This document shows, piece by piece, positions 7,604 through 16,282 of a DNA stretch of 33,238 nt. The DNA lies in assembly GCA_019115345.1 (NCBI GenBank), contig DXDV01000228.1, positions 1-33,238 on the forward strand. The letters are read 5' to 3'. Position numbers and translations under genes: made by a program. Under the pieces are notes generated by a model. That model was not told where the DNA came from and did no database searches. It saw only the letters and a list, made by a program, of their open reading frames with translations. Every line of letters starts with the position of its first letter. Position 1 is the first letter of the stretch. The DNA is from Candidatus Intestinimonas stercorigallinarum. GTDB lineage: Bacteria > Bacillota > Clostridia > Oscillospirales > Oscillospiraceae.

Positions 7604-8969
7604 GATCGAACGGCGGGCCATGCTCTGCCTCCTCCTGGCCGCCGCCCTCGCCCTGGGCCTGGCGGTGTTCTGCTTCCGCTTCTTCCTCAGCGGCGGGCGG
7701 TGGGTCTCCTTCGCCGCCAACCGGCACCTCTACAACAGCCAGGGGGAGCTCTCGGTGGGCCGGGTGCTGGACCGGGACGGGGACGTCCTCTCCTGGGTGG
7801 ACGAGAACGGAGACCGGGTCTACTACGGCGACGCCACCGTGCGGAAGGCCACCCTCCACGTGGTGGGGGACCCCCAGGGCAGGATCGGCTCCGGGGCCCT
7901 GGTGGCCTTTGCCGACAAGCTCTCGGGCTACAACCCCGTCACCGGGGCATACAGCCTCACCGGGGCGGGCAACGACCTCTACCTCACCATCGACGCCCGG
8001 CTCAACTACGCCGCCTACACCGCCATGAACGGTAAAAAAGGGGCGGTGGGGGTCTACAACTATGAGACCGGGGAGGTGCTCTGCCTCCTCTCCACCCCAA
8101 CCTACGACCCCGCGGACCCGCCGGACATCCAGGAGGGGGACCCGCAGTACGAGGGGGTCTACGTCAACCGCTTCCTCTCCGGCACCTTCGTCCCCGGCTC
8201 GGTGTTCAAGACGGTGACGCTGGCCGCCGCCATCGAGACCCTCCCCGACCTCTTCGGCCGCAGCTTCACCTGCACCGGCTCCTGCCAGGTGGGGGACGAC
8301 GTGGTGACCTGCCCCTCCGCCCACGGGGAGATGGACATCGCCGGGGCCTACGCCAAGTCCTGCAACGGGGTCTTTGCCCAGCTGGCGGTGGAGCTGGGGC
8401 CGGAGGTCCTGGAGCGATATTCCCAGCAGGCCGGCCTTACCGGCCGGTACAGCGTCAGCGGGCTGCGCACGGCGGCGGGGAGCTTCGACTTCTCCGGCGC
8501 CACGGAGAACCAGCTTGGCTGGGCCGGAGTGGGCCAGGACGACGACCGGGTCAACCCGGCGGCCATGATGGTCTACATGGGAGCCATCGCCAACGGCGGA
8601 AAGGCCGCCGTCCCCCAGCTGGTCCTGAAAACGGTCACCTCCCTGGGCTTCCCCCCCTCCCTCTACCTCAGCCATAAGACGGGAAGGCTCATCGACGCCG
8701 ACACGGCGGCCACCCTGGCCGACCTGATGGCCCGGAACGTCACCGAGAGCTACGGCGCCGGCCGGTTCCCCAACATGGACCTCTGCGCCAAGTCGGGCAC
8801 CGCCGAGGTGGGGGGCGGCAAGGCCCCCACCTCCTGGTTCACCGGCTTTCTCCGCAACGAGGACGCCCCCTACGCCTTCGCCGTGGTGGTGGAGGAGGGG
8901 GGCAGCGGCGCCCAGGCCGCCGGAAACGTGGCCGCCGCCGTGCTGGACCTGCTGGTCAACGGCTATTAG
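7596..8969 (+). CDS. Class B penicillin-binding protein (transpeptidase)
   Basis: SGTFVPGSVFKTVT (SxxK), SCN (AKSCNGVFAQLA), KSGTAEVGG (KTG-like); 8-nt overlap with the FHA-FtsW gene. Confidence 0.9.
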   Translation: MRKIERRAMLCLLLAAALALGLAVFCFRFFLSGGRWVSFAANRHLYNSQGELSVGRVLDRDGDVLSWVDENGDRVYYGDATVRKATLHVVGDPQGRIGSGALVAFADKLSGYNPVTGAYSLTGAGNDLYLTIDARLNYAAYTAMNGKKGAVGVYNYETGEVLCLLSTPTYDPADPPDIQEGDPQYEGVYVNRFLSGTFVPGSVFKTVTLAAAIETLPDLFGRSFTCTGSCQVGDDVVTCPSAHGEMDIAGAYAKSCNGVFAQLAVELGPEVLERYSQQAGLTGRYSVSGLRTAAGSFDFSGATENQLGWAGVGQDDDRVNPAAMMVYMGAIANGGKAAVPQLVLKTVTSLGFPPSLYLSHKTGRLIDADTAATLADLMARNVTESYGAGRFPNMDLCAKSGTAEVGGGKAPTSWFTGFLRNEDAPYAFAVVVEEGGSGAQAAGNVAAAVLDLLVNGY

Positions 8970-9121
8970 CAGCATGAAAACAAAAATTCCGGCGGGAGAC
9001 TCGACAGACTTGAGCCTGAAGGAGGGACGGCCCCCAGGAGGCGGCGGAGCAGCGGGAGTGGGCAGCGGACGCTGCGGAGGCACTGATGAAATGGCAGAAC
9101 CTCCTGTGAAGGAAAACTGCT

Positions 9122-9420
9122 TTGCAGAATTTTGGAGGGACACTTGCCTTCCGAGACGCCCTGCCCCACCCCCTGGACCCGGAGGACCTGGTCCGCCGGG
9201 CGAACGCCGCCCTGGACGGCCCCTCCTCGGGAAGGAGACTATCTTTGGGGCAAAAACTCCGTTTTTCGGTTGTTTTGGCCGCCGTTCTGGCGGCGGCCAT
9301 CCACTTCAACGTGCTGGACGCCCTTCTTCCTGGGAGATGCCTCCTCCGCTGATGCCCTGGTGGAGCGGGTGGTCCAGCCGGTTATTGACAAGGATCACGC
9401 CTTTACAGTCGGACGGTCAT
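9122..9420 (+). pseudogene. Possible frameshifted CDS remnant
   Basis: Coding-like LAFRDALPHPLDPEDLVRRANAALDGPSSGRRLSLGQKLRFSVVLAAVLAAAIHFNVLDALLPG, then in another frame DASSADALVERVVQPVIDKDHAFTV. Confidence 0.3.
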
Positions 9421-9438
9421 CCCCTGACACACGAACAG

Positions 9439-9495
9439 AAAAAGCCCCCCTCCGGGCGGCGCGGGTCTCCCCGCCGCCGCCCCGGAGAGGGGCTT
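9439..9495 (-). terminator. Intrinsic terminator of the PII-like gene
   Basis: AAGCCCC...GGGGCTT GC-rich stem followed by TTTTTC on the minus strand. Confidence 0.7.
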
Positions 9496-9512
9496 CCATC
9501 GTTTTGTTTTTC

Positions 9513-10199
9513 TCAGCTCTCCCGCCAGGAGAGGCCCATGGCGTGCTCCACGGGCAGGGAGAAGAGGACGCCCCGGCTCTCTGTGGCCGCGCCGGCGGCG
9601 TGGTTCACCGCCTCCATGATGGGCTGGCGCAGTTCCCGGGGGACCAGGATGGTCACGATGTCCTTTTCCGGCCAGACGCCGCTCTCGCCGCTCTTCTCGT
9701 CGGCCTCCCCCATCCGGCGGCCGTGGAGGACGGTGCCGCCTCTGGCCCCGGCCGCCTTGGCGGCCTCCATGACGGCGTCGGTGCAGCCGCCGTTGACGAC
9801 GGCCACGATGAGATCGTTTTTCCACTGCTCAGGCATGGCTTCCTCCTGTTCCTTTCCGGCCCTGTGGGCCTGACCGCAGATGTGCCGCGCCGCCGCGCCG
9901 CCGATGGCGGACAGCGGTACGGTAAACAAGATCCCCTTCCCCGGCACAGCCAGCTGGAGCTTTTCCGCCGCCATGCCCAGCAGGGCCGGGATGGTGTGCC
10001 CGGGGGTCAGGGTAAAGACCACGTCCTTCTCCGTATCTCCCAGGCCCAGGTAGTCCAGCAGCTCGGAATTGGCCGTGCCCCGGCCCGGGGTCCCGTAGTG
10101 GAAGGGCAGGCCGCAGCCGGCGAAGAGCTCGGCGGCCCGGACTCCCTTCCCACGGTCCAGGACGATGACCATGAGTCTCACGCGCGTATCCTCTCTCAT
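9513..10199 (-). CDS. Tandem PII-like nitrogen regulatory protein family member
   Basis: Two related halves: EKDVVFTLTPGHTIPALL...GKGILFTVPL and EKDIVTILVPRELRQPIM...RGVLFSLPV; GGTVLHGRR motif. Confidence 0.8.
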   Translation of the reverse strand: MREDTRVRLMVIVLDRGKGVRAAELFAGCGLPFHYGTPGRGTANSELLDYLGLGDTEKDVVFTLTPGHTIPALLGMAAEKLQLAVPGKGILFTVPLSAIGGAAARHICGQAHRAGKEQEEAMPEQWKNDLIVAVVNGGCTDAVMEAAKAAGARGGTVLHGRRMGEADEKSGESGVWPEKDIVTILVPRELRQPIMEAVNHAAGAATESRGVLFSLPVEHAMGLSWRES

Positions 10200-11728
10200 A
10201 GACGCCCCTCCATCCAGTCGGCCTCGTCGTAGACGAGGATGTCATCTCCGGCCTCCGGCAGTCCGGTCCGCGCCTCGCGGAGGGACTTGCGCTCGTACAC
10301 CAGGCCCAGGACCTGGATGGTCACCAGCGGGGTCATGGCCACCATGGCCACCACGCCGAAGGCGTCGGTGAGGACGTTGCCCCCCACCGCCTCGCAGGCC
10401 CCCATGGCAAAGGGCAGGAGGAAGGTGGCGGTCATGGGCCCGGAGGCCACGCCGCCGGAGTCGAAGGCGATGGCGGTAAAGACCTTGGGCACCCGGAAGC
10501 TCAGACCCAGGGCGATGGCGTAGCCGGGGACCAGGAACCACAGGATGGAGACCCCGGTGAGCACCCGCAGCATGGCCATGGCCAGGGCCGCCGACATGCC
10601 GATGGACAGGGCGGTCCCCATGACCTTTTGGGAGATGGCGCCGCCGGTGAGGGTCTCCACCTGCTGATTGAGCACATGGACCGCCGGCTCCGCCGCCACG
10701 ATGAACCAGCCCACCACCATGCCGATGGGGATGAGCACCCAGTTGTACTGAAGCTGGGCCACCTGAGCGCCGATGAAGTGGCCCGCCGGCATGAAGCCTA
10801 CGTTGACCCCCGTCAGGAAGAGGACCAGACCTACATAGGTATAGATCAGTCCCACCACGATCTTGATGAGCTGCCGCCGCCGCATGCGCAGGGCCGCGAT
10901 CTGGAAGATCCCGAAAAAGATCACGATGGGGGCAAGGCCCAGGGCCACCTCCTCCACATAGGTCGGAAAGCCGGAGAGGAAATACCGCCCCACATCGGCG
11001 GTGGTCTCCAGGTCGGGGATGGCGAAGGGTGTGTAGCTCAGATCGGAGGAATTGTAGCACAGGCCCAGGATCATCACCGCCAGGATGGGCCCCACGCTGC
11101 ACAGCGCCACCACGCCAAAGCTGTCGGCCTCCGAGTCGGCGTGCTTTCGCAGGGCCGCGAGCCCGGCGCCCATGGACATGATGAAGGGGACCGTGATGGG
11201 GCCCGTGGTCACACCGCCGGAGTCGAAGGCCACCGCCAGGAACTCCTTGGGGACCAGAAAGGCCAGGAGGAACACCACGGCGTAGCAGCCGATGAGCAGC
11301 CGGTTCAGCGACCAGCCGTACTTGGCCCGCAGCAGCGCCACCACCAGGAAGAAGCCCACGCCGGCCGCCACCGTGAGGATGATGACCAGGTCGGGCACCG
11401 CCGGCACCTGCCGGGCCAGCACCTGAAGATCGGGCTCGGCAATGGTGACGAAGGCCCCGATGAGAAAGCACAGGGGGGCCAACAGCCAGAGCCTGCGTCC
11501 GTTGGCGATCTGTCCGCCGATGCCGTCGCCAATGGGCATCATGGCGATGTCCGTGCCCAGGGAGAAGAATCCCACGCCCACGATCAGCAGCAGCGCCCCC
11601 ACCAGAAAGAGCATCAGAGAGGCCACCGGCATGGGGGCCGCCGTGAAGCTGAGGATGAGGACGATGCCGGTGATGGGCAGCACCGACGAGAGGGCTTCCA
11701 ACACCTTTTCCTTGAGTTTTTTGTTCAT
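10196..11728 (-). CDS. DUF1538 family polytopic membrane protein
   Basis: Two repeats with VPKEFLAVAFDSGGVTTGPIT and VPKVFTAIAFDSGGVASGPMT; many TM segments; ATGA overlap with the PII-like gene. Confidence 0.88.
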   Translation of the reverse strand: MNKKLKEKVLEALSSVLPITGIVLILSFTAAPMPVASLMLFLVGALLLIVGVGFFSLGTDIAMMPIGDGIGGQIANGRRLWLLAPLCFLIGAFVTIAEPDLQVLARQVPAVPDLVIILTVAAGVGFFLVVALLRAKYGWSLNRLLIGCYAVVFLLAFLVPKEFLAVAFDSGGVTTGPITVPFIMSMGAGLAALRKHADSEADSFGVVALCSVGPILAVMILGLCYNSSDLSYTPFAIPDLETTADVGRYFLSGFPTYVEEVALGLAPIVIFFGIFQIAALRMRRRQLIKIVVGLIYTYVGLVLFLTGVNVGFMPAGHFIGAQVAQLQYNWVLIPIGMVVGWFIVAAEPAVHVLNQQVETLTGGAISQKVMGTALSIGMSAALAMAMLRVLTGVSILWFLVPGYAIALGLSFRVPKVFTAIAFDSGGVASGPMTATFLLPFAMGACEAVGGNVLTDAFGVVAMVAMTPLVTIQVLGLVYERKSLREARTGLPEAGDDILVYDEADWMEGRL

Positions 11729-11785
11729 TGACGCCTCCCTTTTTCCATTTTTTCCGTATCGGGCCATACAGCCGGAAGGCTCCGC

Positions 11786-11845
11786 CCGAGCAAAGTCGAT
11801 GGGCTTTGAGCGCCGGGGCGTTCAAGGCCCATCGATTTTGCTCGG
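11786..11845. repeat. 28-bp inverted repeat (long hairpin)
   Basis: CCGAGCAAAGTCGATGGGCTTTGAGCGC-CGGG-GCGTTCAAGGCCCATCGATTTTGCTCGG; three non-Watson-Crick positions are all G-U on the plus strand. Confidence 0.9.
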
Positions 11846-11867
11846 CTCGCGGGGCACAAAGCGGGAC

Positions 11868-12326
11868 TCAGCCGCCGGAGCCGTCCCGATCTTCCCCCTC
11901 CAGCGCCAGTATGGCGTTTTCAGCGATGCGGACGAGCAGCCCCCGGGCCGCCTCCGCCTCCTCCGGGGTCATGCCCCGGGTGAGCAGCGCGATCCACCGT
12001 CTCCTGGCGTCGTACGACGCCTGGACCACCGGCTCGGCAAGCTCCGTGGGGTACAGCCGCCGGACGCGCTTGTCGCTCCCGTCGGCCTCGGAGCGGACAT
12101 AGCCCAGCTCCTCCAGCTTCTGCACCGCCCGGGTGGCCGTCCCCTTGTCGAAGAGGCCCATCCGGGCCAGGTCATACACGCTGCTGCCCCGGTTTTCATA
12201 GATGCGCAGGAGGAAAAACTGCTGCCCGCAGCCGATCCCCCAGCGGGCGAGGGCCCGGTCATAAAAGCGGTTGGCCATCCGATAGGCGATGGAGATGCTC
12301 CGGCCCAGGTATATCAATTCATCCAC
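11868..12326 (-). CDS. MarR-family transcriptional regulator
   Basis: FFLLRIYENRGSSVYDLARMGLFDKGTATRAVQKLEELGYVRSEADGSDKRVRRLYPTELAEPV; start chosen at GTG. Confidence 0.82.
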   Translation of the reverse strand: MDELIYLGRSISIAYRMANRFYDRALARWGIGCGQQFFLLRIYENRGSSVYDLARMGLFDKGTATRAVQKLEELGYVRSEADGSDKRVRRLYPTELAEPVVQASYDARRRWIALLTRGMTPEEAEAARGLLVRIAENAILALEGEDRDGSGG

Positions 12327-12419
12327 GCCAACCCAGCCCCCTTCCTCCGACGCTCCAGCAGGTCCGTTTTCAGCATACCACAAAATGGTTGCGCAGTCAA
12401 CGATGAGGCCGTCGGGACC

Positions 12420-13490
12420 TCATCCCTGGGCCTGGAAATACGCCGCGTTCCACTGATAGCACGGGTCATCCGGCTTGTAGCCGCCCGCCCGCCGGTTCCA
12501 CGCCTCGGCCTCGGCGCGGCGGCCCAGCCGGTCCCAGCACACGCACAGCTGGATGCAGGGGAGAAAGCCGTAGCAGTCGGGCTGGACAAAGCCGCCCCTC
12601 CGGTCGTCCCTCGGCAGGCCAAGGGCCAGCTCATACCAGAAAATGGCCCGCCGCCACACCTCCCGCCCCTGGAACCAGGCGCCCAGGGCGCAGCAGATCT
12701 CCGCCCGCGGGTCGTCGTAGCGGAAGCTGTCCAGCAGGGCCTGGAGGGCGCCGGAGCTGTCCCCAAGGCTCTGCCGGCACTGGGAGAGCAGCCGGCAGGC
12801 CTCGATCTCGTCCTCCACCCAGCCGCCGCCCCGGGCCAGAAAGCCCTCCAGCTCCCTGGCCCCGTCGGCGTACCTCCGGTGGTCCATGAGCTCCCGGGCA
12901 TAGTAGAACCGCTCCCGTGGGGAGAACGCCTCCCCGCGGGCCAGCTTGCTTTCATAGATGCGCAGGTTCCGGTCCGGGTCGCCGGGCCCCTCCTTCCGGT
13001 GGGTCACCGCCGCCTGGGACCAGATCACCCTTCCGAAGGGGGAAATGGCCTCGTGGACCGCCCCCTCCCACAGGTCCCGGCCCAAATTCCGCACCACCCG
13101 CTCCCGGAAGCAGGTGTAGGTGGGGCGTCCCTCCCCGTCCAGGCCGCTGTGGTAGGGCATCATCACCACGTCCACATCGGGCTCAAGGCTGTCCTTGAGG
13201 GTCAGGAAGGCCGCCCGGTCCTCCGGCAGGAGCACATCGTCGGCGTCCAGCCACATGAGATAGTCCATCCGCCCCTTGGAGAAGGCGAAGTTCCGGGCCG
13301 CCGCGAAGTCATCGGTCCAGGGGAAGTCGTATACCCGGTCGGTGTAGGACAGGGCCACTCCTTTTGTGCCGTCGGTGCTGCCGGTGTCCACGATGACCAC
13401 CTCGTCCACCAGACCGGCGGCGCTGTCCAGACAGCGGCCCAGCACCTCCTCCTCGTTCTTCACGATCATGCACAGGCTGATCGTCGCCAT
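12420..13490 (-). CDS. Family 2 glycosyltransferase with TPR-like C-terminus
   Basis: MATISLCMIVKNEEEVLGRCLDSAAGLVDEVVIVDTGSTDGT...YLMWLDADDVL. Confidence 0.9.
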   Translation of the reverse strand: MATISLCMIVKNEEEVLGRCLDSAAGLVDEVVIVDTGSTDGTKGVALSYTDRVYDFPWTDDFAAARNFAFSKGRMDYLMWLDADDVLLPEDRAAFLTLKDSLEPDVDVVMMPYHSGLDGEGRPTYTCFRERVVRNLGRDLWEGAVHEAISPFGRVIWSQAAVTHRKEGPGDPDRNLRIYESKLARGEAFSPRERFYYARELMDHRRYADGARELEGFLARGGGWVEDEIEACRLLSQCRQSLGDSSGALQALLDSFRYDDPRAEICCALGAWFQGREVWRRAIFWYELALGLPRDDRRGGFVQPDCYGFLPCIQLCVCWDRLGRRAEAEAWNRRAGGYKPDDPCYQWNAAYFQAQG

Positions 13491-13564
13491 GGGACCACCT
13501 CCTCCATCCAGCGTATGCGCCGGAGTCCGAGGAGGTGACAACAGCCTCTCCGGGGGGCCGGGAC

Positions 13565-14332
13565 TCAGCCCTTCCGGTCCGCCTCGATGAGGAGCTTGAG
13601 GGCCTCGACGCCCACCTCGATGGCGGCGGAGAGGTCGTGGCTCTCCTTCTGGTCCAGGCCGGCGGCCTCCCGCTCCTGGTTCCAGATCACGTGGAAGCAG
13701 GAGCCGCAGCGCACCCCCAGGGCGGCGGCGCAGCAGAAGAGGGCGGCCGACTCCATCTCGGAGGCCAGGACGCCCAGGCGCTTCCACGCCTCCCACTTGG
13801 CCTGGAGCTCATAGCTCACCGGCATGCGGGCGGGGTCGTGCTGGCCGTAGAAGGAGTCCTTGCACTGGACCACCCCGGCGTGCCAGGGCTTGCCCAGGTT
13901 TTTGGCCGCCTGGACCAGGGCCTCCTGGACCCGGTAGTCGGAGACGGCGGGGAACTCGATGGGGGCGTACTCCCGGCTGGCCCCCTCGTGGCGGACGGCG
14001 CCGGTGGCGATCACCACGTCGTCGCTCTGGACCTGGAGGGCGATGCCCCCGCAGGTGCCCACCCGGATGAAGGTGTCGGCCCCGATGGCCCGGAGCTCCT
14101 CCATGGCGATGACGGCGGAGGGGCCGCCGATGCCGGTGGAGCAGACCGAGACCTTCTCCCCCAGCAGCGTGCCGCTGTAAACCGTGTACTCCCGGTTGGA
14201 CTGGACCTTCACCGGGTCGTCGAAATAGGCGGCGATCTTCTCGCACCGGCCGGGGTCCCCCGGCAGGATGCAGTACCGGCCCACGTCGCCTTTTTTACAT
14301 TGGATGTGAAATTGAAGCGTATGCTGCTGCAT
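13565..14332 (-). CDS. udp: Nucleoside phosphorylase, probably uridine phosphorylase
   Basis: [60 protein letters not shown]...[10 protein letters not shown]. Confidence 0.88.
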   Translation of the reverse strand: MQQHTLQFHIQCKKGDVGRYCILPGDPGRCEKIAAYFDDPVKVQSNREYTVYSGTLLGEKVSVCSTGIGGPSAVIAMEELRAIGADTFIRVGTCGGIALQVQSDDVVIATGAVRHEGASREYAPIEFPAVSDYRVQEALVQAAKNLGKPWHAGVVQCKDSFYGQHDPARMPVSYELQAKWEAWKRLGVLASEMESAALFCCAAALGVRCGSCFHVIWNQEREAAGLDQKESHDLSAAIEVGVEALKLLIEADRKG

Positions 14333-14409
14333 CTGCTCTCCTCCTGAAGCGTTTGGTATGGTTTCACTGCGACAATGGCTGAATTCCACAAAAGCGGCTG
14401 CCGCCGCGG

Positions 14410-14434
14410 GAATAAACCGCTTTGGGGTTTATTC
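14410..14434. promoter_or_regulatory. Inverted repeat upstream of the phosphorylase gene
   Basis: GAATAAACC-N7-GGTTTATTC, perfect 9-bp arms. Confidence 0.5.
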
Positions 14435-14644
14435 AGCAGATATCATTGTACCACCTCCCGCCGTTTTTTGCAAGGAATCCGCCATGACCGCCCCGGTTGT
14501 AACCATTTGTAATTGCAATTTTTCCTGCGTTTCGGTAGAATGTAGAATGATCATGGGGCATTGTCCCCTGCCCGTCTCTCCGTGAGACCGGCGCTCTCAT
14601 TTCAAAAGACGCGGCGGACCTCCGCCGTTGGAAAGAAGGCTGTT

Positions 14645-15337
14645 ATGAAACGAAGCGCTCTCCTGTGCGTGCTGGCCCTGCTGCTGGGGACGCTGGCCGG
14701 TCTGCTCCTCAACGTCAGCCGGCTGGGCGGACAGGGGCTTTTGGCGTCGGGTGCGCCCGCCGCCACGCCGGCGGCCAACGCCGCCCTCCAGATCTCCCCC
14801 GGCATGGCCGCCGACTCAGACGCCGAAAGCAACCTCCCTCTGCTGGACGCGGCAAGCCAGGTCCTGACGGCCCTCAAGGAGGGCAACATCCAGAGCCTGG
14901 CCGCCCTCATCGACCCGGAGCGGGGCGTCACCTTCACCCCCTACTCCACGGTAGACCCCCACAGCGACCTCACCTTCACCCCCGATCAGCTCTCCCAGGC
15001 CACCGTCAACGGCACCCGCTACGTCTGGGGCTACACCCAGGGGAAGGGGGACGCCATCACCATGACCCTGCCGGAGTATCTGGGGGCCTACGTCTTTGAC
15101 GCCGACTATACCCAGGCCCCCATCATCGGCGTGGACCACGTCATCGCCTCCGGCAACTCCCTGGAAAATGTGGAGGACGCCTACCCGGAGGACCGGTTTG
15201 TGGAGTTCTATTTTCCCGGGCAGGACCCCGCCTCCGGCGGCCTGGATTGGAGCGCCCTCAAGCTGGTCTTCAGCGACCCGGAGCACGCCGGCGATCACCG
15301 GCTGGTGGGCGTCATCCACAGCGAGTGGACCATCTGA
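14645..15337 (+). CDS. Secreted/anchored protein of unknown function
   Basis: N-terminal signal anchor MKRSALLCVLALLLGTLAGLLL; conserved-looking PERGVTFTPYSTV and GDHRLVGVIHSEWTI. Confidence 0.65.
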   Translation: MKRSALLCVLALLLGTLAGLLLNVSRLGGQGLLASGAPAATPAANAALQISPGMAADSDAESNLPLLDAASQVLTALKEGNIQSLAALIDPERGVTFTPYSTVDPHSDLTFTPDQLSQATVNGTRYVWGYTQGKGDAITMTLPEYLGAYVFDADYTQAPIIGVDHVIASGNSLENVEDAYPEDRFVEFYFPGQDPASGGLDWSALKLVFSDPEHAGDHRLVGVIHSEWTI

Positions 15338-15346
15338 CACGACAGG

Positions 15347-15378
15347 AAAAGACCCGGATGCCAGCATCCGGGTCTTTT
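15347..15378. terminator. Bidirectional terminator between convergent genes
   Basis: AAAAGACCCGGATGC-ca-GCATCCGGGTCTTTT. Confidence 0.88.
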
Positions 15379-16265
15379 CATTTTGCGCACTGCCAGCGCA
15401 CCGACACCTGGAAGAGGTCCCCCTCCAGCCCGGCGGAGACACTGTGGCCCATCCGCTCCGCCAGGGCCTTCACGATGGCAAGGCCCAGGCCGGTGGACTG
15501 GCCGGTGCGCATTTTGTCGGCGGTATAAAACCGGTCAAAGACGTGGTCCACGTCCTCCTGGGTGAGGCCGGGGGCGTCGTTGGCAAAGGTGGAGACCACC
15601 TGCCCGCCCTCCCGGCGGAGGAGAATGGACATCCGGGTCCGGCCGTGCTCCAGGGTGTTGCGGATGAGGTTGGTAAAGATCCGCAGCACCCCGGCGGGGT
15701 CGGCCATCACCGGAGGAAGGCCCTCCTGGAGCTCCACCGTCATCTGGAAGCCCGAACCCTCGAAGTCATTGTAAAACTCGGCCACCAGCTGGCTGAGGAC
15801 GTGGTAGAGGTCCACCCTCTCCCGGGCAAGGGGGTACTCGCCCCCCTCCAGCCGGGAGAGGTCATAAAAGCTCACGATGAGGCTTTGCAGGGTCTTCGCC
15901 CGGCCCTGGACGATGCCCAGGTACTCCCGACGCTCCTCCGGCGTCAGGGTGTCCCCCTCCAGGAGCTGGAGATAGCCCAGGATGGAGGTGAGGGGGGTGC
16001 GCAGGTCGTGGGAGATGTTGGCGATCTGCTGCCGGATGGCCCGCTCCTGACGGCGGTAGTCCCCCTCTTCCTGCTCCCGCAGGTCCAGCAGGGCGTTGAC
16101 GGCGGTGAGCAGCTCCTCCGCCGCGGCGTTGGGGGCCGCCATGGACACCCTGGGCCGTCCGGAGCGGAGCTGCCGAGCGCAGGAGCGGATATCCCGCTCC
16201 AACGCATAGAGCCGCAGGCCCAGCCCCAGACATAGCAGCACCAGCAGTGCCAGCAGGATGAGCAT
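15378..16265 (-). CDS. Sensor histidine kinase
   Basis: ISHDLRTPLTSILGYLQLL H-box; NLIRNTLEHG N-box; STGLGLAIVKALAERMGH G-box; single N-terminal TM. Confidence 0.92.
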   Translation of the reverse strand: MLILLALLVLLCLGLGLRLYALERDIRSCARQLRSGRPRVSMAAPNAAAEELLTAVNALLDLREQEEGDYRRQERAIRQQIANISHDLRTPLTSILGYLQLLEGDTLTPEERREYLGIVQGRAKTLQSLIVSFYDLSRLEGGEYPLARERVDLYHVLSQLVAEFYNDFEGSGFQMTVELQEGLPPVMADPAGVLRIFTNLIRNTLEHGRTRMSILLRREGGQVVSTFANDAPGLTQEDVDHVFDRFYTADKMRTGQSTGLGLAIVKALAERMGHSVSAGLEGDLFQVSVRWQCAK

Positions 16266-16282
16266 GCTCACTTTTCTCCTTT

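Noticed and set aside
5711-7720. 669-aa minus-strand ORF, Gly/Glu-rich
   Set aside because: Shadow of the FHA-FtsW gene on the plus strand; repetitive G/E/Q composition and no domain.
9076-9104. Possible hammerhead core (CTGATGAAA)
   Set aside because: CTGATGA appears, but the sequence forms a simple hairpin and I cannot place the three-stem core and cleavage site.
11442-13538. 698-aa plus-strand ORF
   Set aside because: Spans three minus-strand genes (DUF1538, MarR, GT2) that have real motifs.
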